This document shows positions 27,262 to 36,754 of a stretch of DNA of 64,000 nucleotides, piece by piece. Origin of the DNA: Yoonia sp. R2331. GTDB taxonomy: Bacteria; Pseudomonadota; Alphaproteobacteria; Rhodobacterales; Rhodobacteraceae. The DNA lies in assembly GCF_041103235.1 (NCBI RefSeq), contig NZ_JBGCUN010000001.1, positions 1,364,001-1,428,000 of the forward strand, given 5' to 3'. The notes under the pieces are model-generated. The model saw only the letters and a list, made by a program, of their open reading frames with translations, searched no databases and had not been told where the DNA came from. The position numbers and the translations under genes are program-made. Positions within the stretch are counted from its first letter, which is position 1; each line of letters opens with the position of its first letter.

Positions 27262-27800
27262 TCTGAGGTGAACCGGACCTTGCCGATATAAGGCAGGTTG
27301 CGGTTGCGTTGGGCAAAGTCGATGCCGTAGCCCACCACAAATTCATCCGGGATTTCAAAGCCGGTCCAATTGGCGCGCACGTCGACCTCGCGCCGGGTGG
27401 GTTTGTCCAACAGCGCAATGGACCGCAGTTTGTGCGGTTTGCGTGCGCCCAGAAGGCCGAGAACGTGTTTCATGGTGTGGCCGGTGTCGACGATGTCCTC
27501 GACCACCAGTACGTCGCGGCCTTCAATACCCGAGCGCAGGTCTTTGAGGATGCGTACTTCCCGGCTGCTTTCCATGCCGTCGCCGTAAGACGAGGCTTCG
27601 AGAAAGTCGACCTCGACCGGCAGGTCCAATTCGCGGACCAGATCAGCAATGAAGACGAACGAACCGCGCAGAAGACCGACCACCACAAGCTTGTCGGTGT
27701 TACTGAACTCGGCAGCGATTTCGCCTGCCAGATCCTCGATCCGTGCGGCGATGGATTTGGCGCTGATCATCTGGTCGATGACGTAGGAGGGGTGCGACAT
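27258..27800 (-). CDS. hpt: Hypoxanthine phosphoribosyltransferase
   Basis: Hpt salvages hypoxanthine (and usually guanine) with PRPP. The 180-residue product has the PRPP-binding motif [14 protein letters not shown] near residue 105, the flexible-loop region around [12 protein letters not shown], and the C-terminal purine contact [10 protein letters not shown] chose ATG 27800, preceded by GGAGCCGCC; an upstream start at 27884 would add 28 non-conserved residues. It is divergent from the COQ10-like gene (72-base gap) and coupled to a small membrane protein. Confidence 0.95.
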   Translation of the reverse strand: MSHPSYVIDQMISAKSIAARIEDLAGEIAAEFSNTDKLVVVGLLRGSFVFIADLVRELDLPVEVDFLEASSYGDGMESSREVRILKDLRSGIEGRDVLVVEDIVDTGHTMKHVLGLLGARKPHKLRSIALLDKPTRREVDVRANWTGFEIPDEFVVGYGIDFAQRNRNLPYIGKVRFTSE

Positions 27801-27872
27801 GGCGGCTCCGGGGTTGATTTCCACCGGCACTTTACGACATGGAGAGGTGAAGTCACCCGCGAAAGACCACAG

Positions 27873-28316
27873 ATGCCTGCCCATTCCGAGACACGGGTGC
27901 TGCCCTATACCGCCGATCAGATGTATGCGCTTGTGGCTGATGTGGCCAACTACCCGAAATTCCTACCGTGGACGGCAGCGGCGCGGATCAGATCAACGAC
28001 AGATCAGGGCGATCATCAGGTGAAGCTGGCCGATCTGGTGGTCAGCTTCAAAGTCTTTCGTGAAACCTTTGGCAGCCGCGTGACCTTGTGGCCGGACAAG
28101 CGACAGATCGACACCGCCTATATCGACGGGCCATTCAAACATCTGGATTCGGTCTGGCAGTTCCGGGACGTAGAAGGGGGGTGCGAAGTGGCATTTGAGG
28201 TGGATTTTGAATTCAAGAACAGGCTTTTGCAGGGGGCGGCAGGCATGTTCTTTGATCAGGCGATGCGCACGATTGTGCGCGCGTTTGAAGGCCGCGCGAA
28301 AGAGCTTTACGGATGA
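27873..28316 (+). CDS. COQ10/RatA-type START-domain protein
   Basis: A 147-residue single-domain START-like protein: [19 protein letters not shown] and [13 protein letters not shown] at the N-terminus, [22 protein letters not shown] near the end. Bacterial relatives are annotated either as RatA toxin or as coenzyme-Q-binding COQ10 homologues; in alphaproteobacteria the quinone-related role is more likely, which is inference. The start at 27873 fits the family N-terminus. Its stop overlaps the MmgE/PrpD start by four bases. Confidence 0.9.
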   Translation: MPAHSETRVLPYTADQMYALVADVANYPKFLPWTAAARIRSTTDQGDHQVKLADLVVSFKVFRETFGSRVTLWPDKRQIDTAYIDGPFKHLDSVWQFRDVEGGCEVAFEVDFEFKNRLLQGAAGMFFDQAMRTIVRAFEGRAKELYG

Positions 28317-29563
28317 GCGTGACCGATCAGGTGATCCGCCTTGCACAAGGCTGGGAAGGTGACGGCCCGGTCGAATTAATCCGGCTTTGCCTGTTTGACT
28401 GGGCCGCGGTTGCGATGGCGGGGCAAGACGAACCGGTCGCGCAGGCCCTTGCAATGCAGGCCGGGGTTGAAGGCGATGCCTCTGTGTTGGGAGGTGGGCA
28501 GACCTCTGCTGCAGATGCGGCACTGATCAACGGCACAACGGGCCACGCGCTGGACTATGACGACACCCATTTTGATCACATCGGCCATACCTCTGCCGTG
28601 GTGATGCCAGCTGTGTTGGCGCTGGCCGAAGATCAGATGATGCCGGCGATGAACAGGGTGCTGGACGCCGCGCTGATCGGGTCAGAGGCGGCGGTGCGGA
28701 TGGGTCTGTGGCTTGGGCGCGACCATTATCAGGTTGGATTTCACCAGACCGCGACATCCGGGGCGATTGGTGCAGCTGTCGCAGGCGCGCGGTTCTTGCG
28801 GATGGACGCGGCACAGACGCGCCACGCGATTGGACTGGCGGCAACCGGTGCCTCTGGCCTGAAGGGACAGTTTGGCACAATGGGCAAGCCGCTGAACGCT
28901 GGATTGGCTGCGCGTTGTGGCGTGGAATCGGTGTTGTGGGCGCAGTCGGGTCTCACCTCTGATCCAGATGCCTTGGCGCAGTTTGGCGTGACCCATCACG
29001 GGGTAGGTGACGATAGCGCGTGGGACGTAAGCGAGCCATGGAAAGTCGCGCGGGTCAGTCACAAGTTTCATGCCTGCTGTCACGGTCTGCACGCGATGCT
29101 AGAAGCATTGCGTGGGGTCGAGGGTGATCTTGCGGCGGTAACTGTGCATACGCATCCGCGCTGGATGAGCGTGTGCAATAAGCCCGCGCCGCAAACGGGT
29201 CTTGAGACAAAATTCAGCTATCGCATGGCGGCGGCTTTGGCGCTTTCGGGGCGCGACACCAGCGATATCATGCAGTTTTCTGACGCGGCTGCAGACGACC
29301 CGGCCATGCATGTCTTGCGCGATGCGGTGACCGTTGTCGCCGACGACAATTTGACCGAAACGCAAGCGCGGGTCGAGGTGGCGTTTGCCGACGGACGGAC
29401 CGACGCACGCACGCATGATCTGGCGAAACCGCTCACCTACGAGGTGCGCGAGACCCGATTGCGCAACAAGGCCCGTGCGCTGTTGGGGCGCGAAGCTGCA
29501 GCCTTGTGGGAGGCCTGCCATGCTGCCGACATTGACGATCTGACGGCTTTGATGCGCGGATAA
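28313..29563 (+). CDS. MmgE/PrpD family protein
   Basis: A 416-residue protein of the family containing 2-methylcitrate dehydratase (PrpD), MmgE and cis-aconitate decarboxylase. The segment GTTGHALDYDDTHFDHIGHTSA near residue 75 and KFHACCHGLHAMLEAL near 250 carry the family's conserved active-site region. No methylcitrate-cycle genes lie nearby, so the exact substrate is uncertain. It is coupled to the upstream COQ10/RatA-like gene by an ATGA overlap. Confidence 0.88.
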   Translation: MSVTDQVIRLAQGWEGDGPVELIRLCLFDWAAVAMAGQDEPVAQALAMQAGVEGDASVLGGGQTSAADAALINGTTGHALDYDDTHFDHIGHTSAVVMPAVLALAEDQMMPAMNRVLDAALIGSEAAVRMGLWLGRDHYQVGFHQTATSGAIGAAVAGARFLRMDAAQTRHAIGLAATGASGLKGQFGTMGKPLNAGLAARCGVESVLWAQSGLTSDPDALAQFGVTHHGVGDDSAWDVSEPWKVARVSHKFHACCHGLHAMLEALRGVEGDLAAVTVHTHPRWMSVCNKPAPQTGLETKFSYRMAAALALSGRDTSDIMQFSDAAADDPAMHVLRDAVTVVADDNLTETQARVEVAFADGRTDARTHDLAKPLTYEVRETRLRNKARALLGREAAALWEACHAADIDDLTALMRG

Positions 29564-29587
29564 AAAAGAGGCGCCCGAAGGCGCCTC
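29562..29587 (-). terminator. Intrinsic terminator of amt
   Basis: GAGGCGCC (29568-29575) pairs with GGCGCCTC (29580-29587) around a CGAA tetraloop, and the minus strand continues with six T's. The run overlaps the stop codon of the convergent MmgE/PrpD gene. On the plus strand no T-tract follows, so it serves mainly amt. Confidence 0.88.
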
Positions 29588-29612
29588 AGGTCTCAGGGAG
29601 AATTCTGCGTGT

Positions 29613-30791
29613 TTAGCTGGTGATGTCGTAGCCACGTTCGCCATGCACAGCGAGGTCGAGGCCATTCGTCTCAGTTTCTGCATCGACGCGCAGCGATGTG
29701 ACGGCTTTACAGACAAAGATCAGCACAACGGTCACCACAGTCGTGAAGACACCAACGATCACAAGGCTGCCAAGCTGGGCCGCCCATGATCCGATGCCGA
29801 ATGCTGCGATCATGATCGTACCGAAGATGCCACCGACGCCGTGGACGGCAAAGACGTCCAGTGTGTCGTCGATCTTGAAGACGTTGCGGATCAACACCAC
29901 GGCCTCTTGGCAGAGCACACCGGCGACAGCACCGATGACGATGGCGTGCCAAGGTTCGATAAAGCCCGATGCGGGTGTAACAGAGGCCAGGCCCGCGATT
30001 GTGCCGGTGACCAGACCCACAAGCGAGGCTTTGCCGAATTTGATCTTTTCCCACAGCGCCCAGGTGAGCGAGGCAGCAGCAGCGGATAGATGCGTGACCG
30101 AAATGGCCATGGCAGCGCCACCATCAGCGGCAAGCTGCGACCCGCCATTGAAGCCGAACCAGCCGACCCACAGCATTGCGGCACCGATCATCACCATGCC
30201 GGGGTTGTGCGGGGGTTTCGCCGGATCTTTGCGTGGCCCAAGGAATATCGCGAGCAGCAGGGCCGCGATCCCGGCGGTTTCGTGCACAACGATACCACCG
30301 GCAAAATCCATGACGGCGGTTTCAAAGAACATACCGTTGGCCAGCATGCCGCCGCCCCAGACCCAATGCACAACCGGCGCGTAGCACAGCAACATCCAGA
30401 GGGACGAAAACAGCAGCACAAAGCCGAACCCGATGCGTTCGACATAGGCACCCACGATCAGTGCGGGCGTGATGATGGCAAAGGTCATCTGGAAGGCGAA
30501 GAAGAGGATTTCGGGCAGGGTGCCCGACAGGCTGTCGCTGGTCACGCCAGCAAGGAAGAGCTTATCAAGCCCGCCCCAAAAGCCCGACGTGCCGCCACCA
30601 AACGCGATGGAGTAGCCTGCGACGTACCATAGCACGCTCATCAAACATGCGATGGCGTAGCAATGCATGAACACGCTGAGCACGTTGCGGGCGCGCACAA
30701 GGCCGCCGTAAAACATCGCCAGTCCCGGCAATGTCATGAAAAGCACAAGCGCCGTGGCCACCATGATCCACGCGGTGTCTGCTCCGTTCAT
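29613..30791 (-). CDS. amt: Ammonium transporter
   Basis: Amt conducts ammonium into the cell. The 392-residue protein has about eleven membrane helices, beginning directly in helix one (WIMVATALVLFMTLPGLAMFYGG) without a signal peptide. The conserved pore His segments DFAGGIVVHETAG and HGVGGIFGT are present. The start at 30791 follows GAGGGGATT. No glnK gene is adjacent, although many amt genes are paired with one. The 146-base leader shows no clear sigma54 promoter. Confidence 0.94.
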   Translation of the reverse strand: MNGADTAWIMVATALVLFMTLPGLAMFYGGLVRARNVLSVFMHCYAIACLMSVLWYVAGYSIAFGGGTSGFWGGLDKLFLAGVTSDSLSGTLPEILFFAFQMTFAIITPALIVGAYVERIGFGFVLLFSSLWMLLCYAPVVHWVWGGGMLANGMFFETAVMDFAGGIVVHETAGIAALLLAIFLGPRKDPAKPPHNPGMVMIGAAMLWVGWFGFNGGSQLAADGGAAMAISVTHLSAAAASLTWALWEKIKFGKASLVGLVTGTIAGLASVTPASGFIEPWHAIVIGAVAGVLCQEAVVLIRNVFKIDDTLDVFAVHGVGGIFGTIMIAAFGIGSWAAQLGSLVIVGVFTTVVTVVLIFVCKAVTSLRVDAETETNGLDLAVHGERGYDITS

Positions 30792-30937
30792 ATCTGGAAT
30801 CCCCTCGTTTTTGGTCCTTGGGGCGGGCTCAGACCGGATTCGAGGCGCTGCGAAAAGTGGCAATGCGCATGGTTGGTGCTGATTGCTTGGGCAATTCCGA
30901 AACTGCCCGTTTGCTGGGCGCTAATTTGGGCTACTGC

Positions 30938-31420
30938 CTAATTTTTGACCGGAAAGTTATCGAGGCCGAAGAGCAGCAGATCAAGCGCGTGGGACACGGT
31001 TGCGGCACGGACCTGCGCCCGGCCAATGGCCCCAAATTCATGCGCTTGGGTTCGGACCCGGTCGGCGGTGGCAAGGCCGAAACAAACCAGACCTTCGGGT
31101 TTGTGGTCTGATCCACCAGGTCCGGCGATGCCGGTAACCGAGATCGCGATCTGGGCCTGAGAGGCGGCCAGCGCGCCAGTGGCCATCTCTGCTGCGACCT
31201 CGACCGAGACTGCGCCTTTGGCGTCAAGGGTGGCGAGTTGCACGCCCAGCATCTTGACCTTGGCCGCGTTGGTGTAGGTCACAAAGCCGCGGTCAAAGAT
31301 GGCGGAGCTGCCCGGCACCTCAGTGATCGCGGCCGAAATCAGCCCGCCTGTGCAGCTTTCCGCAGTGGCGATCATCACGCCGCGCGCCTTGGCTCGGATC
31401 AGAAGCGAGGCGGCCTGCAT
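30938..31420 (-). CDS. CinA C-terminal-domain protein (nicotinamide-nucleotide amidohydrolase type)
   Basis: A stand-alone 160-residue CinA C-terminal domain, as in PncC, which deamidates nicotinamide mononucleotide for NAD recycling. The signature is MIATAESCTGGLISAAITEVPGSS near the N-terminus and SVTGIAGPGGSDHKPEGLV near residue 105. The start at 31420 overlaps the pgpA stop (TAATG), marking the last gene of the ispDF-pgpA-cinA operon. Confidence 0.93.
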   Translation of the reverse strand: MQAASLLIRAKARGVMIATAESCTGGLISAAITEVPGSSAIFDRGFVTYTNAAKVKMLGVQLATLDAKGAVSVEVAAEMATGALAASQAQIAISVTGIAGPGGSDHKPEGLVCFGLATADRVRTQAHEFGAIGRAQVRAATVSHALDLLLFGLDNFPVKN

Positions 31421-31908
31421 TACATTGCGATCCAGTGATAAAGCGCCGCGCAAACCACAACGCCGATGGCTGCAAAGATGCCTGCGATCACATCATCCAG
31501 CATCACGCCCACCGCGTCATCGCGGCGGTCGGCCCAGCCCACCAGCCAGGGTTTGGTGATGTCAAAGAGGCGGAACAGGACAAAGGCGGCAATCCAGCCG
31601 GGCCAGAACACAACCACCGGCATATCGGTGAGTGCTGCGCCAATGGCTACCGGCAGCAGGGCAATCCATTGGCCAGCAACTTCGTCGATTACGATTTCGG
31701 AGGGGTCGTGGTTGTCTTTGCCCGCCGTTTCCTGCCGCGTAGCCCATAAGCCTGCAAAATAGGCCACGATGGCTGCGAGCAGCAAAAGCGGCCAACTGCC
31801 GATCTGGATGATGACATAGGCGACGGGAAGTGCGGCGAGCGACCCCCATGTGCCGGGAGCGGGGCGCATGTGGCCGATGTAAAAGAAGGTCGCGATCAAT
31901 GTGCTCAT
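31420..31908 (-). CDS. pgpA: Phosphatidylglycerophosphatase A
   Basis: PgpA removes the phosphate from phosphatidylglycerophosphate in the inner membrane. The 162-residue protein begins [23 protein letters not shown], carries the metal-binding acidic block [19 protein letters not shown] near residue 72, and ends with the [12 protein letters not shown] segment and a last membrane helix. I chose ATG 31908, which overlaps the ispDF stop (ATGA); the longer in-frame reading lies inside ispDF. Confidence 0.94.
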   Translation of the reverse strand: MSTLIATFFYIGHMRPAPGTWGSLAALPVAYVIIQIGSWPLLLLAAIVAYFAGLWATRQETAGKDNHDPSEIVIDEVAGQWIALLPVAIGAALTDMPVVVFWPGWIAAFVLFRLFDITKPWLVGWADRRDDAVGVMLDDVIAGIFAAIGVVVCAALYHWIAM

Positions 31909-33035
31909 GTCGACACCAATGTGGCTGTTGCAATGCTGGCGATGCCTTCGCCGCGTCCGGTAAAGCCAAGCCGTTCTGATGTGGTGGCTTTTACGCTGAT
32001 CCGGTCGGCGGGCAGGTCCATGATCTGTGACAATGCCGCTTTCATGGCGGGTTGGTGTGGGCCGATCTTGGGGTATTCGCAGATCAGCGTGCAATCGACG
32101 TTGGAAATTCGAAACCCGTGCCGCGCGGCCAGTGCCACGGCGTGTTCCAGAAAGATGTGGCTGGCAGCCCCTTTCCATTGCGGGTCGGAGGGGGGAAAGT
32201 GCTGGCCGATGTCGCCCATGCCCAAGGCGCCATAGATTGCGTCGGTCACCGCGTGCATGCCAACGTCGGCATCCGAGTGTCCCTGCAATCCGCGGTCATG
32301 CGAGACCTTCACACCGCACAGCCAGACGTGATCGCCGGGTCCAAAGCGGTGGACGTCATAGCCATTGCCGAGCCTTATATCCATCTGCGCTCCCATCTGC
32401 TGTTCTGCGCGGGCCAGATCGTCTGGTCCGGTGATCTTGAAGTTCTCTTCTGCCCCCGGAACGATGGCGACGTCCAGCCCAGCGGCGCGGGCGGCGGCGA
32501 CGTCATCGGCAAAGGGGCCGGTGCCTGTGCGATGGGCGGCAAGAATTTGGTCAAAGTGAAAGCCTTGTGGGGTCTGCGCGCGAAAAAGACCTTCACGGTC
32601 CCGGGTACCCGACACCACATTGTCGTCACCGGTCCAAAGGGCGTCTGTGACCGCAAGGGCAGGGGCCGCGCCAGCATGGTGGGCCAGAGCGACAATCACA
32701 TCTGTGATAACACGGTCGGACACCAGCGGGCGTGCGGCATCGTGGATCAGCACCAAATCAACGTCTTGCCCTGCCAGCGCCTCGAGCCCGGCGCGGACAG
32801 AGGCGTCGCGCGTGGCACCGCCAACGATCACCAGATCCGCAGATAACTGACTGTTGTCCCAAAGGTCATGGTCATCGGGATGCAGAACCACCGCGCGAAG
32901 TGCCACATGTGGCGTAAAGGCTGCCATTGCATGACTGAGCACGGGTTTTCCGCGCAGTGTTTGCCATTGCTTCGGGCGGTCGCCGCCAGCGCGGGTGCCG
33001 CGTCCGGCGGCAACAATGAGGGCGGCAATTCGCAT
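31905..33035 (-). CDS. ispDF: Bifunctional MEP cytidylyltransferase / MECDP synthase
   Basis: A natural fusion of two MEP-pathway enzymes, common in alphaproteobacteria. IspD (about residues 1-220) opens with [20 protein letters not shown] and has the [12 protein letters not shown] block. IspF (about 225-376) has the metal-binding [15 protein letters not shown], the GHSDADV pair and the C-terminal [17 protein letters not shown]. The ATG at 33035 gives the natural start, 376 residues. It acts downstream of Dxr, encoded at 6064-7233. Confidence 0.96.
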   Translation of the reverse strand: MRIAALIVAAGRGTRAGGDRPKQWQTLRGKPVLSHAMAAFTPHVALRAVVLHPDDHDLWDNSQLSADLVIVGGATRDASVRAGLEALAGQDVDLVLIHDAARPLVSDRVITDVIVALAHHAGAAPALAVTDALWTGDDNVVSGTRDREGLFRAQTPQGFHFDQILAAHRTGTGPFADDVAAARAAGLDVAIVPGAEENFKITGPDDLARAEQQMGAQMDIRLGNGYDVHRFGPGDHVWLCGVKVSHDRGLQGHSDADVGMHAVTDAIYGALGMGDIGQHFPPSDPQWKGAASHIFLEHAVALAARHGFRISNVDCTLICEYPKIGPHQPAMKAALSQIMDLPADRISVKATTSERLGFTGRGEGIASIATATLVST

Positions 33036-33112
33036 CGGGTCGCAGTCCTTTGTGGTGTTCCATTGGTGACGCTTTGTCATGCAATCGGCAAGGGACTGCT
33101 GGAATGATGCAC

Positions 33113-33142
33113 AAAAAATAGGCGATTAGCAAAAACCGCCTA
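33113..33142 (-). terminator. Orphan terminator-like hairpin upstream of ispDF
   Basis: On the minus strand TAGGCG, a 12-base loop and CGCCTA (33142-33119) are followed by TTTTTT. It lies 80 bases before the ispDF start, inside the 193-base divergent gap with dusB, and no minus-strand gene ends there. It could be a leader attenuator or the 3' end of a small RNA. The stem is only six pairs. Confidence 0.35.
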
Positions 33143-33228
33143 GATGTGCGGCATTACGCGTTGTTTGGGTCCGCAACACCCTGTAGCAACGCCGGGAACG
33201 CACAGTAAACAGGCAAAAGTTTAATTTC

Positions 33229-34215
33229 GTGGCAGAACACATCGCGCTTGATGCCGTCTCTCTTACCCCGCCGGTGGCGCTTGCCCCGCTGGCGGGCATC
33301 ACTGATCTGCCATTTCGTCAGCTTGTCGCGTCATTTGGTGCCGGATGGGTGGTGAGCGAGATGGTCGCCTCTGAAGATATGGTCAATGCCAAGCCGGACG
33401 CCCGTGCGCGCGCAGAACTGGGATATGATCAGGCAGGTACGGCGGTGCAGATTGCGGGCCGCGATGCCTATTGGATGGCAGAGGCCGCCAAGGTGGCCGC
33501 AGGTTGCGGGGCCGCGATTATCGACATCAACATGGGGTGTCCGGCCAAGAAGGTCGTAGGCGGATATTCCGGGTCGGCGCTGTTGCGCACCCCTGATCAC
33601 GCGCTGAGCCTGATCGAGGCCGTGGTAGAGGCGGTGGATGTGCCGGTGACACTCAAGACGCGGTTGGGGTGGGATGATCAATCCTTGAATGCGGCTGGAG
33701 TATGTGCCCGAGCCGAACAGGCAGGTGTGCGGTTGGTGACGATCCATGGCCGCACCCGTTGTCAATTCTACAAGGGCGTCGCTGATTGGGATGCGATCCG
33801 CGCGATCAAAGAGGCCGTCGGCATTCCTGTGATCGCCAATGGAGACATTGTTGACGCAACAACCGCGCAGACGGCGTTGGACAAATCCTGGGCGGACGGG
33901 GTGATGATTGGGCGCGGCGTGCAGGGACGGCCATGGTTGTTGGCGCAGGTCGCGCATGTGTTGCACGGCACGCCCGCGCCGGTGATCCCGCAGGGCGATG
34001 ATTTGATCGCGTTGGTATCTGACCACTACGCGGCGATGTTGTCATTCTATGGCACGGATTTGGGCCGCCGCGTCGCGCGCAAGCATTTGGGTTGGTACAT
34101 GGATGACGCGGGCACGCCGGATCAGTTGCGCAAAGAGGTGTTGACCGCTGACAGCCCGGACACCGTTGCGCGGTTGATCCCGATGGCGCTGGATTACGCA
34201 GAGGTGGCGGCATGA
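33229..34215 (+). CDS. dusB: tRNA-dihydrouridine synthase (nifR3-type)
   Basis: DusB reduces uridines in the tRNA D-loop using FMN. The 328-residue protein has the flavin-binding opening LAPLAGITDLPFRQLVASFG, the catalytic Cys in INMGCPAKKVVGGYSGSALL, and ANGDIVDATTAQ and GVMIGRGVQGRPW near 200-230. The start is a GTG at 33229 with a weak AGGCAAAAG upstream; no better start exists. It heads the ntr operon, as nifR3 does in Rhodobacter capsulatus, and its stop overlaps the ntrB start. Confidence 0.95.
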   Translation: MAEHIALDAVSLTPPVALAPLAGITDLPFRQLVASFGAGWVVSEMVASEDMVNAKPDARARAELGYDQAGTAVQIAGRDAYWMAEAAKVAAGCGAAIIDINMGCPAKKVVGGYSGSALLRTPDHALSLIEAVVEAVDVPVTLKTRLGWDDQSLNAAGVCARAEQAGVRLVTIHGRTRCQFYKGVADWDAIRAIKEAVGIPVIANGDIVDATTAQTALDKSWADGVMIGRGVQGRPWLLAQVAHVLHGTPAPVIPQGDDLIALVSDHYAAMLSFYGTDLGRRVARKHLGWYMDDAGTPDQLRKEVLTADSPDTVARLIPMALDYAEVAA

Positions 34216-35288
34216 TTGAAGGTGATGTGCTGTGGTCGTCGCTGCCGGTTCCGGCACTGCTGGTTGGTTCCGACGACACGATTTTGCAATCGAATCCGGC
34301 GGCTGAGAGTTTCCTCAACCTGTCGGCCAAGGCGCTGGAAGGTGCGGGCCTGTGGGAAAAGGTCACGATTGATGCCGAGATCGAGGGCCCCTTTGCCAAG
34401 GCCCAAGCAGAGCGGCGGTCGATCTTTTTGAATGACGTCTTTGTTGGTTCGGGCATGCGGGCGCCAAGCCATTGCAACGTCCTGTTTTCGCCGTTGGGCA
34501 ATGTCGAGGACACGATGATTCTGATGATCAGTCCACGCGAGATGGCCAGCCGGATCGTGCAGAACGGACAGACCCACAAGGCCGCTCGATCAGCAATCGG
34601 CATGGCTGAGATGCTGGCCCATGAAATCAAGAACCCGCTTGCGGGGATCACGGGGGCAGCGCAATTGCTGTCGATGGGGCTGTCGGCAGAGGATCAGGAG
34701 CTGACTGATCTGATCGTCGCGGAATCACGTCGGATCGTGAAGTTGTTGGAGCAGGTCGAGCAGTTCGGCAATCTGCGGCCACCGCAGCGCGAAGCGGTCA
34801 ACATTCACGATGTGCTGGACCGTGCGCGGCAATCTGCGGCGGTCGGATTTGGCGCCCATATGTATTTTATCGTTGATTATGACCCGTCCCTGCCGCGGGC
34901 GATGGTCGATGATGATCAACTGCTGCAGGTGTTTCTGAATTTGCTCAAGAACGCCTCTGAAGCGGGGTCAGAAGGCGGCACCATCCGGCTTCATACATTC
35001 TATGACCCCTCGCTACGGGTACGGCAGCATGACGGCACGCAGGCGCGGCTGCCATTGCAGATCGAAATCATTGATGACGGCCCCGGCTTGCCGCCGGACA
35101 TTGCCGCCGACATTTTTGAGCCCTTTGTGTCGGGCCGCGAAAACGGCACGGGCCTCGGCCTCGCGCTGGTCAGCAAGCTGATCCATGACGGTGGCGGCTG
35201 GATCAGCGTCGACAGCGTGCCGGGCAAGACAGCATTTCGGGTCAGCTTGCCATTGGCCCCGCAAACATCTGACGACGGAGAAGAATAA
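34212..35288 (+). CDS. ntrB: Nitrogen regulation sensor kinase NtrB
   Basis: NtrB is the cytoplasmic histidine kinase/phosphatase that sets NtrC phosphorylation under control of PII. The 358-residue protein has an N-terminal PAS domain (residues 10-110), the phospho-accepting His137 in [19 protein letters not shown], and the HATPase region with [17 protein letters not shown] and GTGLGLALV. Start and stop overlap dusB and ntrC, so the three are coupled. Confidence 0.95.
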   Translation: MIEGDVLWSSLPVPALLVGSDDTILQSNPAAESFLNLSAKALEGAGLWEKVTIDAEIEGPFAKAQAERRSIFLNDVFVGSGMRAPSHCNVLFSPLGNVEDTMILMISPREMASRIVQNGQTHKAARSAIGMAEMLAHEIKNPLAGITGAAQLLSMGLSAEDQELTDLIVAESRRIVKLLEQVEQFGNLRPPQREAVNIHDVLDRARQSAAVGFGAHMYFIVDYDPSLPRAMVDDDQLLQVFLNLLKNASEAGSEGGTIRLHTFYDPSLRVRQHDGTQARLPLQIEIIDDGPGLPPDIAADIFEPFVSGRENGTGLGLALVSKLIHDGGGWISVDSVPGKTAFRVSLPLAPQTSDDGEE

Positions 35289-36652
35289 TGGACGGAACCA
35301 TCCTTGTTGCCGATGACGACCGCACGATCCGCACAGTGCTGACCCAGGCGCTGACGCGGGCGGGGTGCAAGGTGCATGCCACATCGTCACTGGTCACGCT
35401 GATGCGGTGGGTTGAAGAGGGCAAGGGTGACCTTGTCATCTCGGACGTGGTGATGCCGGACGGCAATGGGTTGGATCAATTGCCCAAGATTGCTGATGCG
35501 CGGCCCGGTTTGCCGGTGATCGTGATCTCGGCTCAGAACACCATCATGACGGCGATTCAAGCGGCAGAGGCGGATGCCTACGATTATCTTCCCAAGCCGT
35601 TCGATCTGCCTGATCTGATGAAACGCGCAGCACGCGCCCTGGAGGTCAAGCGCCGTGTCCAGCCCAAGCGCGAGGCGGCAGCAGAAGACGCAGGCGACCT
35701 GCCGCTTGTGGGGCGGACGGCTGCGATGCAGTCGCTTTACCGGCTGGTGGCGCGGGTAATGAACACGGCGTTGCCCGTGCTGATCGTCGGCGAAAGCGGG
35801 ACCGGCAAATCGCTGATCGGACGGGCGCTACATGATTTTTCTGACCGGCGCAGCCTGCCGTTTGTGACGGTCACAGAAAGTGATCTGGAAGGGATCGAGG
35901 GGCCCAACACCGTGCTGTCACGCGCCAAGGGCGGGTCGATCCTGTTTGATGAGGTGGGCGATCTGGACGATCAGGCGCAGGCCCGCATCGTGCGGATGCT
36001 GGACAGTCTGGATGAAAACGCGCCCCGGATCATGGCAACGTCGCAAGCAAATCTGAATGAACTGATGGAACAGGGTAAGTTCCGCGAGGATCTGTTTTAT
36101 CGGCTGGGCGGCGTGACAGTCGCGGTGCCATCGCTGCGCGAACGGGTGGATGATATTCCGCTTCTCGCGGATCATTTTCTGGCCCGTGCCGAGCGGGAAG
36201 GTGCCCCTGTGCGCCGGCTGGGCGGTGCCGCGCTTGAGCTGGTGCGCGCTTATAGCTGGCCGGGCAACGTGCGTCAGTTGGAAAACGCCGTGCGCAGGTT
36301 GGTTTTTACCGCCGCCGAAGAAGACATCAGCCGGTCAGAGGTTGAGATGGTCCTGGGCAACCAACCGGCCATGGAACCGTTAAGGTCGGGCGGCGAAGGT
36401 GAAAAGTTGTCGGCGTCGGTCGCCAAGCACTTGCAGCGCTATTTTGATCTGCATGGTGGTGTGTTGCCGCCGCCGGGGCTGTATAACCGTATCCTGAAAG
36501 AGGTTGAGGCCCCGCTGATCGAAATCGCGCTGGATGCGACGGGCGGAAATCAGGCCAAATGTGCTGATTTGCTTGGGATCAACCGCAATACCTTGCGTAA
36601 AAAGATCACCGACCTCGATATTCGCGTGACACGCCGCCGCAAGCTGATGTAA
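35288..36652 (+). CDS. ntrC: Nitrogen response regulator NtrC lacking the GAFTGA loop
   Basis: A 454-residue AAA+ activator: receiver domain with phospho-Asp53 ([13 protein letters not shown]), Walker [15 protein letters not shown] near residue 175, Walker [12 protein letters not shown], and a C-terminal Fis-type HTH ([19 protein letters not shown]). Between Walker A and B the usual LFGHEKGAFTGA segment is missing and replaced by [21 protein letters not shown]. capsulatus NtrC also lacks this loop and activates sigma70-type promoters, so this protein probably works without sigma54. That reading is inference from the family. Confidence 0.95.
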   Translation: MDGTILVADDDRTIRTVLTQALTRAGCKVHATSSLVTLMRWVEEGKGDLVISDVVMPDGNGLDQLPKIADARPGLPVIVISAQNTIMTAIQAAEADAYDYLPKPFDLPDLMKRAARALEVKRRVQPKREAAAEDAGDLPLVGRTAAMQSLYRLVARVMNTALPVLIVGESGTGKSLIGRALHDFSDRRSLPFVTVTESDLEGIEGPNTVLSRAKGGSILFDEVGDLDDQAQARIVRMLDSLDENAPRIMATSQANLNELMEQGKFREDLFYRLGGVTVAVPSLRERVDDIPLLADHFLARAEREGAPVRRLGGAALELVRAYSWPGNVRQLENAVRRLVFTAAEEDISRSEVEMVLGNQPAMEPLRSGGEGEKLSASVAKHLQRYFDLHGGVLPPPGLYNRILKEVEAPLIEIALDATGGNQAKCADLLGINRNTLRKKITDLDIRVTRRRKLM

Positions 36653-36754
36653 AACCGCAACATAACCGTGGCCCCGAAGGGACAACCCTGCGGCAGGACC
36701 ACATATAATGGCGGTATTGCGCGGTTTGGCCGCGCCAGAAACAGGGCGATACGC

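Noticed and set aside
30792-30937. Sigma54 promoter or NtrC site before amt
   Set aside because: I looked for TGGCAC-N5-TTGC and for paired NtrC half-sites on the minus strand and found no convincing match.
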